Notes: generated by a model from the letters alone, not told the origin. A stretch of DNA of 39,471 nucleotides from Actinomycetes bacterium (GCA_023426345.1 JAFAAX010000044.1:1-39471), one strand, 5' to 3'. Numbered from the stretch's first letter, positions 23,357-30,398 are shown. Numbers and translations are program-made.

Positions 23357-23395
23357 TGTCCGGACAAATGTACGACATGGCCGAGGCGGCGACAA
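23357..23395 (-). promoter_or_regulatory. Promoter and palindromic operator of the DUF1778-GNAT operon
   Basis: On the minus strand -35 TTGTCG (23390-23395) and -10 TACATT (23367-23372) are separated by 17 bases. The perfect palindrome TGTCCGGACA (23357-23366) touches the -10 on its downstream side and is the likely binding site of the RHH antitoxin. Unlike the leaderless TA loci, this operon has a leader with a strong ribosome site. Confidence 0.6.
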
Positions 23396-23428
23396 GAGCG
23401 GAGCGCCGGGATCTGCGGGGCAGGCGCA

Positions 23429-23489
23429 CGACGAGGGCGACCCCGCCCACGGGATGGCAAGTCCCGCTGGGGGCGTCGCCCTCGTCGAT
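23429..23489 (+). repeat. Palindromic repeat copy 5
   Basis: About 61 bp with left CGACGAGGGCGACCCCGC and right GGGGCGTCGCCCTCGTCGAT. The middle GGGATGGCAAGTCCCGC is closest to copy 6. It adjoins the 3' end of the frameshifted winged-helix gene on one side and the DUF1778-GNAT promoter on the other. Confidence 0.85.
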
Positions 23490-23502
23490 CGAGGGTGGCC
23501 CG

Positions 23503-23887
23503 GCGGTGCAGACCTTCACCTGGCCACCACGATGTACGAACTCGTGCGTGTCCCCTGCCCCCGACCAGCTGCACCAGCCCCGCGTCCCGGAGCCCGGCGA
23601 GCGCATAGCGGACCTGGGCGTCCGTGAGGGACGTGGCGGCAGCGATCTTGCCACGCTTCCCGACGAGGTCCTCGCCGCCAATCCCCTGTCGACCAGATCC
23701 GCCAGAAGGGTCCTCGCCTGCGTGCTGTCCATCGGAGCGAACTCCTGGCGCACCAACCTGGTTCGTCCACGTGCCGCCGTGCCTCACCGCCACACTCGCG
23801 AAGCTCACGAAGGAGGTCCTGCACCTGGTGCGCCGTCCAGTTCACCGGGGACCTCGTCCATCGCTCATTGAGAATCAGTGGTCTCAT
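23503..23887 (-). pseudogene. Frameshifted winged-helix DNA-binding protein gene
   Basis: Minus-strand fragments in alternating frames together look like one protein. The N-terminal part is MRPLILNERWTRSPVNWTAH with VQDLLRELREC. It is followed by APMDSTQARTLLADLVDRGL in a second frame, KIAAATSLTDAQVRYALAGL with RDAGLVQLVG in a third, and THEFVHRGGQVKVCTAG. These are two winged-helix-like units (STQARTLLADLVDRGL and TDAQVRYALAGLRDAGL). At least two frame changes are needed, so the gene is inactive unless the sequence has errors. Its 3' end runs into palindromic repeat copy 5, and its start overlaps a strong inverted-repeat operator. Confidence 0.6.
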
Positions 23888-23946
23888 TGAGAAGAGATCA
23901 CTTCTCAATGATCGTCAATGAACGTCGTGCCGCACGTTCTCAATGA
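23865..23946. promoter_or_regulatory. Operator cluster built on TCATTGAGAA
   Basis: A perfect 28-bp dyad TCATTGAGAAG-AGATCA-CTTCTCAATGA (23884-23911) is flanked by a direct half-site TCATTGAGAA (23865-23874) and an inverted half-site TTCTCAATGA (23937-23946), plus a partial GTCAATGAAC (23914-23923). The cluster is AT-rich and overlaps the start of the broken winged-helix gene, as expected for an autoregulatory operator. It also lies downstream of the PfkB gene of the neighbouring operon. Confidence 0.6.
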
Positions 23947-24006
23947 ACAGCCCGGCCCGGCACGATACCCACGGACCCCGACGCGCGACGCCGCAGATGC
24001 CGGACC

Positions 24007-24984
24007 TCACGCCCTCCCGGCCGCGACGATCTCCACCCTGGTCGGACAGGTCGCAGGTCCCTGGCGGGTCGTGGACAGTGCTCCGGCGACATTCGCCAGG
24101 TGGAGCGCCGTCGGCAGGCTCTCGCCCTCAGCCAGGAGGGCGCACAGGACTCCACTGTGGGCGTCCCCGGCTCCATTGGTGTCCACGGGAACGACCGGGA
24201 TCGAGGGGACCAGGCACGCCGCCCCGCCATCGGACCACCAGGCGCCGTCCGGGCCGACCCGGCTGATGACGGTCGAGTGAAGGTGTCGGGCGAGCGCCGC
24301 GCACACCTCCGGAATCCCTACCGCGGAGTCCAGGCCGAGACTCCCCGCCAGCAGACGCGTCTCGCGTTCGTTGGCCGACCAGATCGGGTGGAGGAGGTTG
24401 ATCGTCTCCAGCGTCCCTGTGGGAATCGCCCCGATCATGGGCGATGTGTCCACCACAGTGAACCGCGGTCGCGCGGAGCCGGCACGGTACCCGTGGTCTG
24501 ACAGATGCTCGGCCAGCTGCTCCAACGCCGCCCGGTTGTCAGTGTGGGTGAGAGAGTACCCGGTCAGGTAGAGGACGTCGCTCTCGACGAGTTCGAGATC
24601 GTCATAGGCGGACATCGGGACATGGGTCTCGGCGCCCCGGGTGGACAGGAACGTCCGCTCGGCGTCCTTGTCCGTGACCGCCACGCAGATCCCGGTGTCC
24701 ATGCAGGGGATTGACGGACCCCTCAGGCTGATGCCGTCCCGCTCGAGCGCGTCGCGTGCCGCCTGACCGAGCAGCCCATCGCCGATCGCGCCCCAGTACT
24801 CCGCGCGGACGCCCGCCTGACGGATGGCGTGAAGGACGTTGAACCCGCCCCCGACGCGGAGGCCGAAGTCCTCGGCGAAGACCTCGGCGCCGGCCGCCGG
24901 CAGCGCCTCGATCCTCATCGTGACGTCAATGACCACTTGGCCCGTGTGGATGACACGGGGCGCGCCTGCGACGCCTTCACTCAT
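24007..24984 (-). CDS. PfkB-family carbohydrate/nucleoside kinase (YegV-like context)
   Basis: 325-residue ribokinase-fold kinase. Substrate-binding GGGFNVLHAI (46-55) and the anion-hole and catalytic motif DTNGAGDAHSG (268-278) with base Asp274 are intact. Starts at ATG 24982-24984, overlapping the NCS1 permease stop by 8 bases. It is the last gene of an operon with GntR, ADP-ribosylglycohydrolase-family and permease genes. The equivalent set in E. coli is yegTUVW, where YegV is the PfkB kinase. A role in phosphorylating a ribosyl compound or nucleoside taken up by the permease is inferred. The true substrate is not readable from the sequence. Confidence 0.9.
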   Translation of the reverse strand: MSEGVAGAPRVIHTGQVVIDVTMRIEALPAAGAEVFAEDFGLRVGGGFNVLHAIRQAGVRAEYWGAIGDGLLGQAARDALERDGISLRGPSIPCMDTGICVAVTDKDAERTFLSTRGAETHVPMSAYDDLELVESDVLYLTGYSLTHTDNRAALEQLAEHLSDHGYRAGSARPRFTVVDTSPMIGAIPTGTLETINLLHPIWSANERETRLLAGSLGLDSAVGIPEVCAALARHLHSTVISRVGPDGAWWSDGGAACLVPSIPVVPVDTNGAGDAHSGVLCALLAEGESLPTALHLANVAGALSTTRQGPATCPTRVEIVAAGRA

Positions 24985-26503
24985 CGGAGGCCTCCGGGTC
25001 GATCACGGCCGCCCGGGCCCGCACAGCTCCGGCAGAGCCCTTGGCCACCCAGCCGAAGAAGGCGTACAGCGCGCCGCCGAGCAGGAGCGAGACGACCCAG
25101 GCGAGGCCGTTCTCCCCGATGGCGGTGTGGGCGAACGGTCCGGAGAACCAGGTGACGTCCTCGGAGACCCGCGCCGTGTCGAAGCAGAACCCGATCGCCA
25201 GTGCCACGATCCAGCTGCCGAAGGCCACCCAGTTGATGCCGCCCGTGTACCAGTACCGCGAGGACGAGTTGAGCTCGAGCAGGGAGTCCCCGTCGTAGCG
25301 GGGACGCCGGAGCAGGTCGACCAGGAAGATGCCCGCCCAGGCCGTGATCGGGATGGCCATCAGCGAGATGAACGTGACGAACGGACCGTAGAAGCCCGAC
25401 GACCCGAGCATGAAGTACAGGGCGCCGGCCGTGGTCACCACGACGTCCACGATGACCGCATACACGCGGGGAATACGGACGCCCAGCGTGATGGTCGTCA
25501 GACCGGCGGAGTAGACGCTCAGGTGGTTCGACAGGAGCAGGCCGGCGAAGGCCGCGATCAGGTAGGGAACGGACACCCATGCGGGCAGGGCCGTGCGCAC
25601 GGCGGCCACGGGATCGGCCGCCTGGCTGATCGAGCTGTCGCCCGCGGCCAGGATGCTACCCAGGCCGATCACCAGGACCAGGGGGATGCCGGCGCCGCAG
25701 GCGGCCGTGGCGACCAGCTTGCCCGCGGAGACCGACCGGTGCTGGTAGCGCGCCATGTCGGCACCCGAGTTGGACCAACCGATGCCGGTTCCGGCCGCGA
25801 TCGTCCCGATCCCGATGAGCACCGCGCTGACGGGGGCCGCCGGCTGACCGATGAAAGAGCTCCAGTCCACGGTCGTCACCAGGTAGATGCCGACCAGAAG
25901 CGTGAGCCCGCCGAAGATCCAGGTCGCCCACTTCTGGACGGTGAGGATGAGGTCGTGACCGGCGACTGAGACCACGACGGTCGCCGCCACGAACACCGCG
26001 ACGCAGACGACAGCCAGCCAGGGGATGTCGCCGGCCACCGGCGGGGTGCCGAAGATGATGGCGCACAGGGACAGGAGCGCAAAAGCCCCGGTCAGAGTGT
26101 TGACGGTCTCCCACCCGAGTCGGGAGATCAGGGACATCAGCGTCGGGCCCATGTTGCCCAGGACGCCGAAGGCCGCCCTCGACAAGGTGAGCGTGGGGGC
26201 GCCCCCGCGCCGCCCTGCGATCGAGACCAGCCCGACGATCGCGAAGGACCCGAACGAGCCGACAGCGGCGGCGACCACCGCCTGCCAGACATTGAGGCCC
26301 AGGGCGATCAGCGTGGCTCCCAAAGGGACGCCCAGGATGGAGATGTTCGCAGCGAACCAGACCCAGAACAGTTGTCCGGAACGATCGTTCCTCTGGTCTT
26401 CGGGCACCGGGGCGATGCCGCGTTGCTCCACCTTTCCCAGGCGGGCGCCGTGCGCGTCCGCCAACTCCCCCGGTGACTGGATGTGACTGCTGGTGCTGTC
26501 CAT
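24977..26503 (-). CDS. NCS1-family permease (cytosine/purine/hydantoin type)
   Basis: 508-residue nucleobase:cation symporter-1 protein with about twelve membrane helices. Typical stretches are FWVWFAANISILGVPLG, LSRAAFGVLGN, GWSNSGADMARYQHRSVSAG and the C-terminal YWYTGGINWVAFGSW. Family members import nucleobases, nucleosides or related heterocycles with H+ or Na+. The ATG at 26501-26503 has GAAGGAGA upstream. It sits between ADP-ribosylglycohydrolase-family and PfkB genes, a place held by the MFS nucleoside transporter YegT in E. coli. The preceding 69-base gap carries short GTCAGTCG direct repeats (26545-26580). Confidence 0.92.
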   Translation of the reverse strand: MDSTSSHIQSPGELADAHGARLGKVEQRGIAPVPEDQRNDRSGQLFWVWFAANISILGVPLGATLIALGLNVWQAVVAAAVGSFGSFAIVGLVSIAGRRGGAPTLTLSRAAFGVLGNMGPTLMSLISRLGWETVNTLTGAFALLSLCAIIFGTPPVAGDIPWLAVVCVAVFVAATVVVSVAGHDLILTVQKWATWIFGGLTLLVGIYLVTTVDWSSFIGQPAAPVSAVLIGIGTIAAGTGIGWSNSGADMARYQHRSVSAGKLVATAACGAGIPLVLVIGLGSILAAGDSSISQAADPVAAVRTALPAWVSVPYLIAAFAGLLLSNHLSVYSAGLTTITLGVRIPRVYAVIVDVVVTTAGALYFMLGSSGFYGPFVTFISLMAIPITAWAGIFLVDLLRRPRYDGDSLLELNSSSRYWYTGGINWVAFGSWIVALAIGFCFDTARVSEDVTWFSGPFAHTAIGENGLAWVVSLLLGGALYAFFGWVAKGSAGAVRARAAVIDPEASDE

Positions 26504-26572
26504 GATCGCAATCTCCTTCGATGGTGCGGGTGTGTGTCTGGTGGTCAGTCGTTCGCGGCCAGTCGTCAGTCG

Positions 26573-27604
26573 TCAGTCGCCAGCAGTCGGTTCTCGGTGT
26601 CCGGCTCTCAGCGCCAACAAGCGCTCGGCCAGGTCCTCGATGTGCAGGTGCGAGGTGTGTTCGACGGTGGCGACCTGGTCCTCGGGGAACCCTGCCCGAC
26701 CGCGGCAGGCGCCCAGGATCGCGCCGGCGATGGCGCCCATCGTGTCCGTGTCGCCTCCCATGCGTGCGGCGGCCAGCAACGCTTCGAACGGCAAGTCCGC
26801 GTTGTGCCAGACCAGGGTGAGGGCGGCCGGCACGCTCTCGACCGAGTCCAGCGACGTCCCAACCGTCGTGCGGATGTACGCGTCGAGCTCCTCGCCGGAG
26901 AGCCCCGAGGCTCCCGCGAGCGCCGCCCTCGTCCGGGCGATGACGGATGCGCGCGCGCTCCAGTGACCCGCACCGGGAGCCGTCTCCACGGCGTCGAGGG
27001 CGTGGCTGATCGCCTCGCGGGGCGACGCACCGCCCACTCCGGCGCTCACCGCCACAGCGACGAGCCCCGCGGACTGGATGCCCTGGACCGTGTTGTGGGA
27101 GAGCAGGCACGACTCCTCGACGACACGCATCAGACGCGCCGGATCCTCCGCCGGCACCGCGATCCCCACTGGCGCCACCCGCATCGCGGCGCCGTTCGTC
27201 GTCCCAGCGGCTCCCGTGGACCCGATCGGAGCGCCCTCGCGCAACTGCTCGATGGCGGCGCGCGTCGAGGGCCCCAGCAGGTCCAGGGATCCACGGGCCC
27301 TCATCGAGTCCTCCCACTCGATGAGGGCATCGGCCAATTCGTGGGGATCGATATGTCCGCCGCCCTCGACGAGCAGGCGTCCCATGAGGAGGGCTTGCTC
27401 GGTGTCGTCGGTGACGGACCCGGCCGTCATCCCGGGCGCGATCGGCTGGTCATCCGTGGCGTCGACCAGTCCGACCAGGCGCCCGTACCGCTCGGAGATC
27501 TGGACGGGGCTGAAGCTCTGGGTCGGCATCCCCAGCGCATCCCCCAGGGCCAGTCCCTGGAGGCACCCGATCGCACGGTCACGCATCGACGTCCCGCTGA
27601 TCAT
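26573..27604 (-). CDS. ADP-ribosylglycohydrolase-family hydrolase (YegU-like context)
   Basis: 343-residue all-alpha Mg-binding ARH/DraG-fold protein. Metal motifs are conserved: GDALGMP (21-27), TDDTE (65-69) and MGGDTDTMGAIAGAILGA near the C-terminus. The family cleaves N- or O-glycosidic bonds of ADP-ribose adducts, but the placement with a permease and sugar kinase suggests hydrolysis of a small imported ribosyl compound. It starts at ATG 27602-27604 with GTGAGGAC upstream, 9 bases after the GntR stop; ATG at residue 7 is an alternative start. The neighbours match E. coli yegU/yegV/yegW. Confidence 0.9.
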   Translation of the reverse strand: MISGTSMRDRAIGCLQGLALGDALGMPTQSFSPVQISERYGRLVGLVDATDDQPIAPGMTAGSVTDDTEQALLMGRLLVEGGGHIDPHELADALIEWEDSMRARGSLDLLGPSTRAAIEQLREGAPIGSTGAAGTTNGAAMRVAPVGIAVPAEDPARLMRVVEESCLLSHNTVQGIQSAGLVAVAVSAGVGGASPREAISHALDAVETAPGAGHWSARASVIARTRAALAGASGLSGEELDAYIRTTVGTSLDSVESVPAALTLVWHNADLPFEALLAAARMGGDTDTMGAIAGAILGACRGRAGFPEDQVATVEHTSHLHIEDLAERLLALRAGHREPTAGD

Positions 27605-27613
27605 CGCAGGTCC

Positions 27614-28336
27614 TCACTTTCCGTAGGTCAGGTGGAGCGAGAAACAGTCCGGGTCGAGGGAGGAGATGACGATCTCGACGACCCGTCCGGCCTCGTCGCG
27701 GTTGACGCGGGTGGTGTGCAGGAAAACGGCGCCCTCGTCCACGCCGAGCAGGGCCGCGTCCTCGGCGGACAGGGGTCGGGCCGTGACGTCTTGCTCGCCG
27801 CTGGCCGGGACCAGTCCCGCCGCCCTCATCGTCGTGGAGACCGACCCCCCGAGCAGCCCGCGCTCCATGATGAGGTCGATCAGCTCCCCGGCGGGCAGGT
27901 ACGTCTCCTCCACGGAGACGGCGCGCTCCCCCGCAAGCCGACGGCGCCGGATCCGGTGGGCTCCCGCCGGGCCGGGTGCCTCGGCGATCCCACCGACAGA
28001 GGCCGGGGGCGTCGCCCGATCGATGCGCAGCACTTCGGTCGTGGTCGGGGATCCGGCCTTGGCCGTCGCCGCGGTCCATCCCTCCGGCTTCTCGACGCTC
28101 ACGCCGCGAAACGCGATGAAGCTGCCCAGCCCCGCCCGACTGACGATCATCGACTGCCGTCTCAACCTGGACAACGCCTGGCGCAGGGTGGTCCTGGAGA
28201 CCCCGTACTGGCGTGCGAGATCCTTCTCGGCCGGGAGTTGCTCCCCGTCCTGGAGCTCGCCGCTGCGGATCCGATCCTCCAGGTCCGCAGCGATCCTCTC
28301 CGCGGAGGTCGCTGCCGACGCCGGTGTCGTTGCCAT
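27614..28336 (-). CDS. GntR-family (HutC/YegW-type) regulator
   Basis: 240 residues: N-terminal winged helix (IAADLEDRIRSGELQDGEQL, VSRTTLRQALSRLRRQSMIV) and a C-terminal UTRA effector domain (RRRRLAGERAVSVEETYLPA, VDEGAVFLHTTRVNRDEAGR). It starts at ATG 28334-28336. It is the first gene of the four-gene operon with the ADP-ribosylglycohydrolase, NCS1 and PfkB genes and probably represses the whole operon from repeats near 28358-28376. The effector is likely the imported compound or its phosphorylated form. Confidence 0.92.
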   Translation of the reverse strand: MATTPASAATSAERIAADLEDRIRSGELQDGEQLPAEKDLARQYGVSRTTLRQALSRLRRQSMIVSRAGLGSFIAFRGVSVEKPEGWTAATAKAGSPTTTEVLRIDRATPPASVGGIAEAPGPAGAHRIRRRRLAGERAVSVEETYLPAGELIDLIMERGLLGGSVSTTMRAAGLVPASGEQDVTARPLSAEDAALLGVDEGAVFLHTTRVNRDEAGRVVEIVISSLDPDCFSLHLTYGK

Positions 28337-28357
28337 GCCTCTACGCTAGACCAAAGA

Positions 28358-28376
28358 GTGTACAGGTGTATACAGG
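28358..28376. promoter_or_regulatory. Candidate GntR operator
   Basis: GTGTACAGG followed directly by TGTATACAGG, two imperfect direct copies that also contain the palindromes TGTACA and TGTATACA. On the minus strand TACACT within this block could be the -10 for the GntR operon. It lies 22-40 bases upstream of the start codon in an otherwise GC-rich gap, a suitable site for autorepression. Confidence 0.5.
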
Positions 28377-28462
28377 TTCACTCGTGTCTCTCATCGGACA
28401 CCGCCCGCCCACGGCCCCGCCAGGGCCCCGGCGACCGCGGAGGACACGGGCCGCACCCGGTC

Positions 28463-28891
28463 TCACTCTCTCGTATCTCCCCGACTCCGGCTGACGAGGG
28501 CGGCGCCGGGCGCAACGACCCGAAGACCCGCGTTGCGAGCGGCCGTCGCCAGCTCACGGTCATACGTGAGGAACTCATCGACGCCGAGACGCAGCGCCGT
28601 CGCCAGATGGATCGCATCGTTGGACCGCAGCGGCGCGTGGGTTCCGGCGGCCAGCAGGTCGCCCCGCGTGATGTCGACAAGAGTGACGACCCCGAGGACA
28701 TCGGCCACCGCGTCCAGGGCGACGTCCGCCGGATTGCGACCCGCCGCGCAGTGGAGCTCCGTGTGCAGGAGCCACGAAGCCGCCAGAACACGCTCCGGGC
28801 GCTCGAGTTCGTCGACCAGGGCCTCCGACTCCGCTTCGGGGACGAGCAGCTTCATGGCGGCAGAGGTGTCGAGGTACGCGGTCGTCACCAT
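28463..28891 (-). CDS. vapC: VapC-family PIN-domain toxin
   Basis: 142-residue PIN nuclease. Acidic residues Asp8 (YLDTSAAMKLL), Glu45 (HTELHCA), Asp92 (NDAIHLATA) and Asp111 (TYDREL) form the expected metal site. The ATG at 28889-28891 overlaps the Phd-like antitoxin gene by 7 bases. The tail PGAALVSRSRGDTRE is encoded by DNA starting GACGAGGGCGGCGCC on the opposite strand, a weak match to the palindromic repeat end. Probably cleaves a specific RNA. Confidence 0.92.
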   Translation of the reverse strand: MVTTAYLDTSAAMKLLVPEAESEALVDELERPERVLAASWLLHTELHCAAGRNPADVALDAVADVLGVVTLVDITRGDLLAAGTHAPLRSNDAIHLATALRLGVDEFLTYDRELATAARNAGLRVVAPGAALVSRSRGDTRE

Positions 28892-29166
28892 CGGCCGCGC
28901 GCATCCGTCAACATCTCCGCGGTCGGCCGGGTGGGGGCGGCGCGGTCCGCCAGACGGCGGCGGATCCTGCTCCACGCGGACGCCGGACTCTGAGCGGGAC
29001 GCGCCTGTCCACGTGCGATCAGCTCGTCAAGCATCGATCCGCCCACGGGCCCCACGACGGCGGCAGGCCTGCCGTTGTTCGTCACCTGCAAGGTCTCGCC
29101 GCGCGCCACCCGCCGGAGGACCTCTGCGCTGTCATTGCGCAGCTCGCGATGCGTGATCGTCTCCAT
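28885..29166 (-). CDS. Phd/YefM-like antitoxin
   Basis: 93-residue prevent-host-death family antitoxin. METITHRELRNDSAEVLRRV with ETLQVTNNGRPAAVVGPV is the DNA-binding fold; the C-terminal half (MLDELIARGQARPAQ, then a basic SRIRRRLADRAAP) would bind VapC. The frame is open far upstream, but homology starts at ATG 29164-29166. There is no Shine-Dalgarno: TACACT ends 7 bases before the ATG, again a leaderless layout. Antitoxin precedes toxin with overlap. Confidence 0.88.
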   Translation of the reverse strand: METITHRELRNDSAEVLRRVARGETLQVTNNGRPAAVVGPVGGSMLDELIARGQARPAQSPASAWSRIRRRLADRAAPTRPTAEMLTDARGRW

Positions 29167-29173
29167 GTCGCAC

Positions 29174-29207
29174 AGTGTAGCAATACCCTGCCCGCCCGAA
29201 AGGGCGG
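29174..29207 (-). promoter_or_regulatory. Leaderless promoter of the Phd-VapC pair with upstream dyad
   Basis: The minus-strand -10 TACACT (29174-29179) lies 7 bases before the ATG. A dyad CCGCCC-GAAA-GGGCGG (29192-29207) occupies the -35 area, resembling the placement of the palindrome at the VapBC-like locus. It may be the antitoxin operator or a hairpin. Confidence 0.45.
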
Positions 29208-29315
29208 CCCGCCACGCCACCGCCACCCGCGAGGCCGTCGCCTCGGCGACCCGAACCGTGGAGCCCCCCCAGGTCCCCACTACACAGACTGGCCCATTCG
29301 GCGACTGCGTCATCA

Positions 29316-29377
29316 ATGGACGAGGGCGACCCCGCTCACGGGATGGCAGATCCCGCGGGGGGCGTCGCACTCGTCGA
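29316..29377 (+). repeat. Palindromic repeat copy 6
   Basis: About 62 bp, left ATGGACGAGGGCGACCCCGC, middle TCACGGGATGGCAGATCCCG, right GGGGCGTCGCACTCGTCGAT. One substitution (CGCACTC for CGCCCTC) lies in the otherwise invariant right end. It sits between the Phd-like gene and the permease gene, followed within 12 bases by the 22-bp repeat. Confidence 0.85.
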
Positions 29378-29388
29378 TGATTCCGGCA

Positions 29389-29424
29389 GAACCGAAGTGG
29401 CGGAAGAAGAGCACCGAAGTCGAC
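29389..29424 (-). repeat. 22-bp tandem repeat, two units
   Basis: ACCGAAGT occurs at 29391 and 29413, exactly 22 bases apart. On the minus strand this reads GTCGACTTCGGTGCTCTTC and then CCACTTCGGTTC, the same motif and period as the three units at 3493-3558. It is intergenic, next to palindromic repeat copy 6 and the G-tract. Confidence 0.7.
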
Positions 29425-29426
29425 GA

Positions 29427-29448
29427 GGGGGAGGGGAGGGGGAGAGGG
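29427..29448 (+). other. G-quadruplex-type G tract
   Basis: Runs of 5, 4, 5 and 3 G separated by A, A and AGA form a canonical four-tract G-quadruplex motif. It lies 2 bases after the end of the permease gene (minus strand), so the tract is in the template strand at the operon end and could affect transcription termination. Confidence 0.5.
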
Positions 29449-29450
29449 TC

Positions 29451-30398
29451 TCAGCCCTTGACGGCTCCCGCCAGCGCGAACGAGGACCCCGACAGCTTCT
29501 GGGACAGCGTGTACAAGACGAGGACCGGCACGGAGTACAGGATCGCGAAAGCCGCCAGCTTCCCGTAGGCGATGGCGCCATAGGTGCCGAAGAAGTTGTA
29601 GATCGCGACGGCGGCCGGCTGCTTCGCGGAGTCGAACGTCAAGACGAACGGGACGAAGAAGTTCCCCCACGCCTGGGTGAACACGAAGATGAACACCACC
29701 AGCAGACCGGGCCGCATGAGGGGCAGGACGATGGACCACAGGGTCCTCATGGATCCCGCGCCGTCGGTCCAGGCCGCCTCCTCCAGTTCGATGGGCACGC
29801 CGTCCATGAAGTTCTTGAGCATCCAGATCGCCATCGGCAGCGAGGTCGCCGACATGAACGCGATGAGTCCGGGAGCGGAGTCCAACAGGTTGAGCGAGAC
29901 GAACAGCGCATAGACGGGGACCATCATCGCCGTGATCGGCAGGCACGTCCCGAACAGCACCGTGTACATGAACGACCGCTTGAACCGCATCTGGTAGCGC
30001 GACAGCGGATAGGCCGCCAGCGCCCCGCAGACCACGGTGAGCACGGCGGCCCCCATGGACAGGACCAGCGAGTTCCACAGCGGCCGCCACGTCTGATCGA
30101 CGGTCATCACGGCGCTGAAGTTGTCCAGGGTCCACGACTCGGGGAACGACAGCGACACGGTCGCCGACCCGCTGAACGCGGAGACCACGATCCACACGAG
30201 GGGGATGATGAAGGCGACCCCGACCAGGACCAGCGCGATCGTGGCCAGGATCCGGCTGGGCTTCGGCCCGGGTTGGGCCAGGGAGGGCCCGCGCCCGCCC
30301 GTGGTCGCCCCCGTCATCGACGAGGACGCCGGCGCTGCCGCGCCGGGCCCGCCGACCGTCCCGGGACGTGCGACCATGGCAGGAACGATGCTCGTCAT
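29451..30398 (-). CDS. Sugar ABC transporter permease (MalG type)
   Basis: 315 residues. A long low-complexity N-terminal tail (ARPGTVGGPGAAAPASSSMT, then PSLAQPGPKPSRIL) is followed by six membrane helices. The EAA loop is VPIELEEAAWTDGAGSMRTL and then WSIVLPLMRPGLL. The start ATG (30396-30398) shares one base with the upstream permease stop (TGATG), so the two are coupled. The tail is unusually long for MalG-type permeases. Part of the importer beside the GH38 alpha-mannosidase. Confidence 0.93.
   Translation of the reverse strand: MTSIVPAMVARPGTVGGPGAAAPASSSMTGATTGGRGPSLAQPGPKPSRILATIALVLVGVAFIIPLVWIVVSAFSGSATVSLSFPESWTLDNFSAVMTVDQTWRPLWNSLVLSMGAAVLTVVCGALAAYPLSRYQMRFKRSFMYTVLFGTCLPITAMMVPVYALFVSLNLLDSAPGLIAFMSATSLPMAIWMLKNFMDGVPIELEEAAWTDGAGSMRTLWSIVLPLMRPGLLVVFIFVFTQAWGNFFVPFVLTFDSAKQPAAVAIYNFFGTYGAIAYGKLAAFAILYSVPVLVLYTLSQKLSGSSFALAGAVKG

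Noticed and set aside
23066..23395. Longer 109-codon version of the DUF1778 antitoxin
   Set aside because: The extra N-terminal residues cover the promoter palindrome and ribosome site; the ATG at 23344 begins the family sequence.
26920..26940. GCCCTCGTCC in the ADP-ribosylglycohydrolase gene as a repeat fragment
   Set aside because: The match is about 9 bases and sits in a regular helix without insertion.
27720..27745. CCCTCGTCC and VDEGA in the GntR gene as another repeat fragment
   Set aside because: The residues belong to a normal UTRA-domain motif (LGVDEGAVFLHTTR), and the DNA match is short.
28885..30195. A 436-codon frame ending in the Phd-like antitoxin
   Set aside because: Its first part overlaps the permease gene and crosses repeat copy 6; only the last 93 codons are protein-like and homologous.
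30315..30335. ATCGACGAGGACGCCGG in the permease tail as a repeat fragment
   Set aside because: It has mismatches in the conserved core and no second half; the low-complexity tail is enough to explain it.
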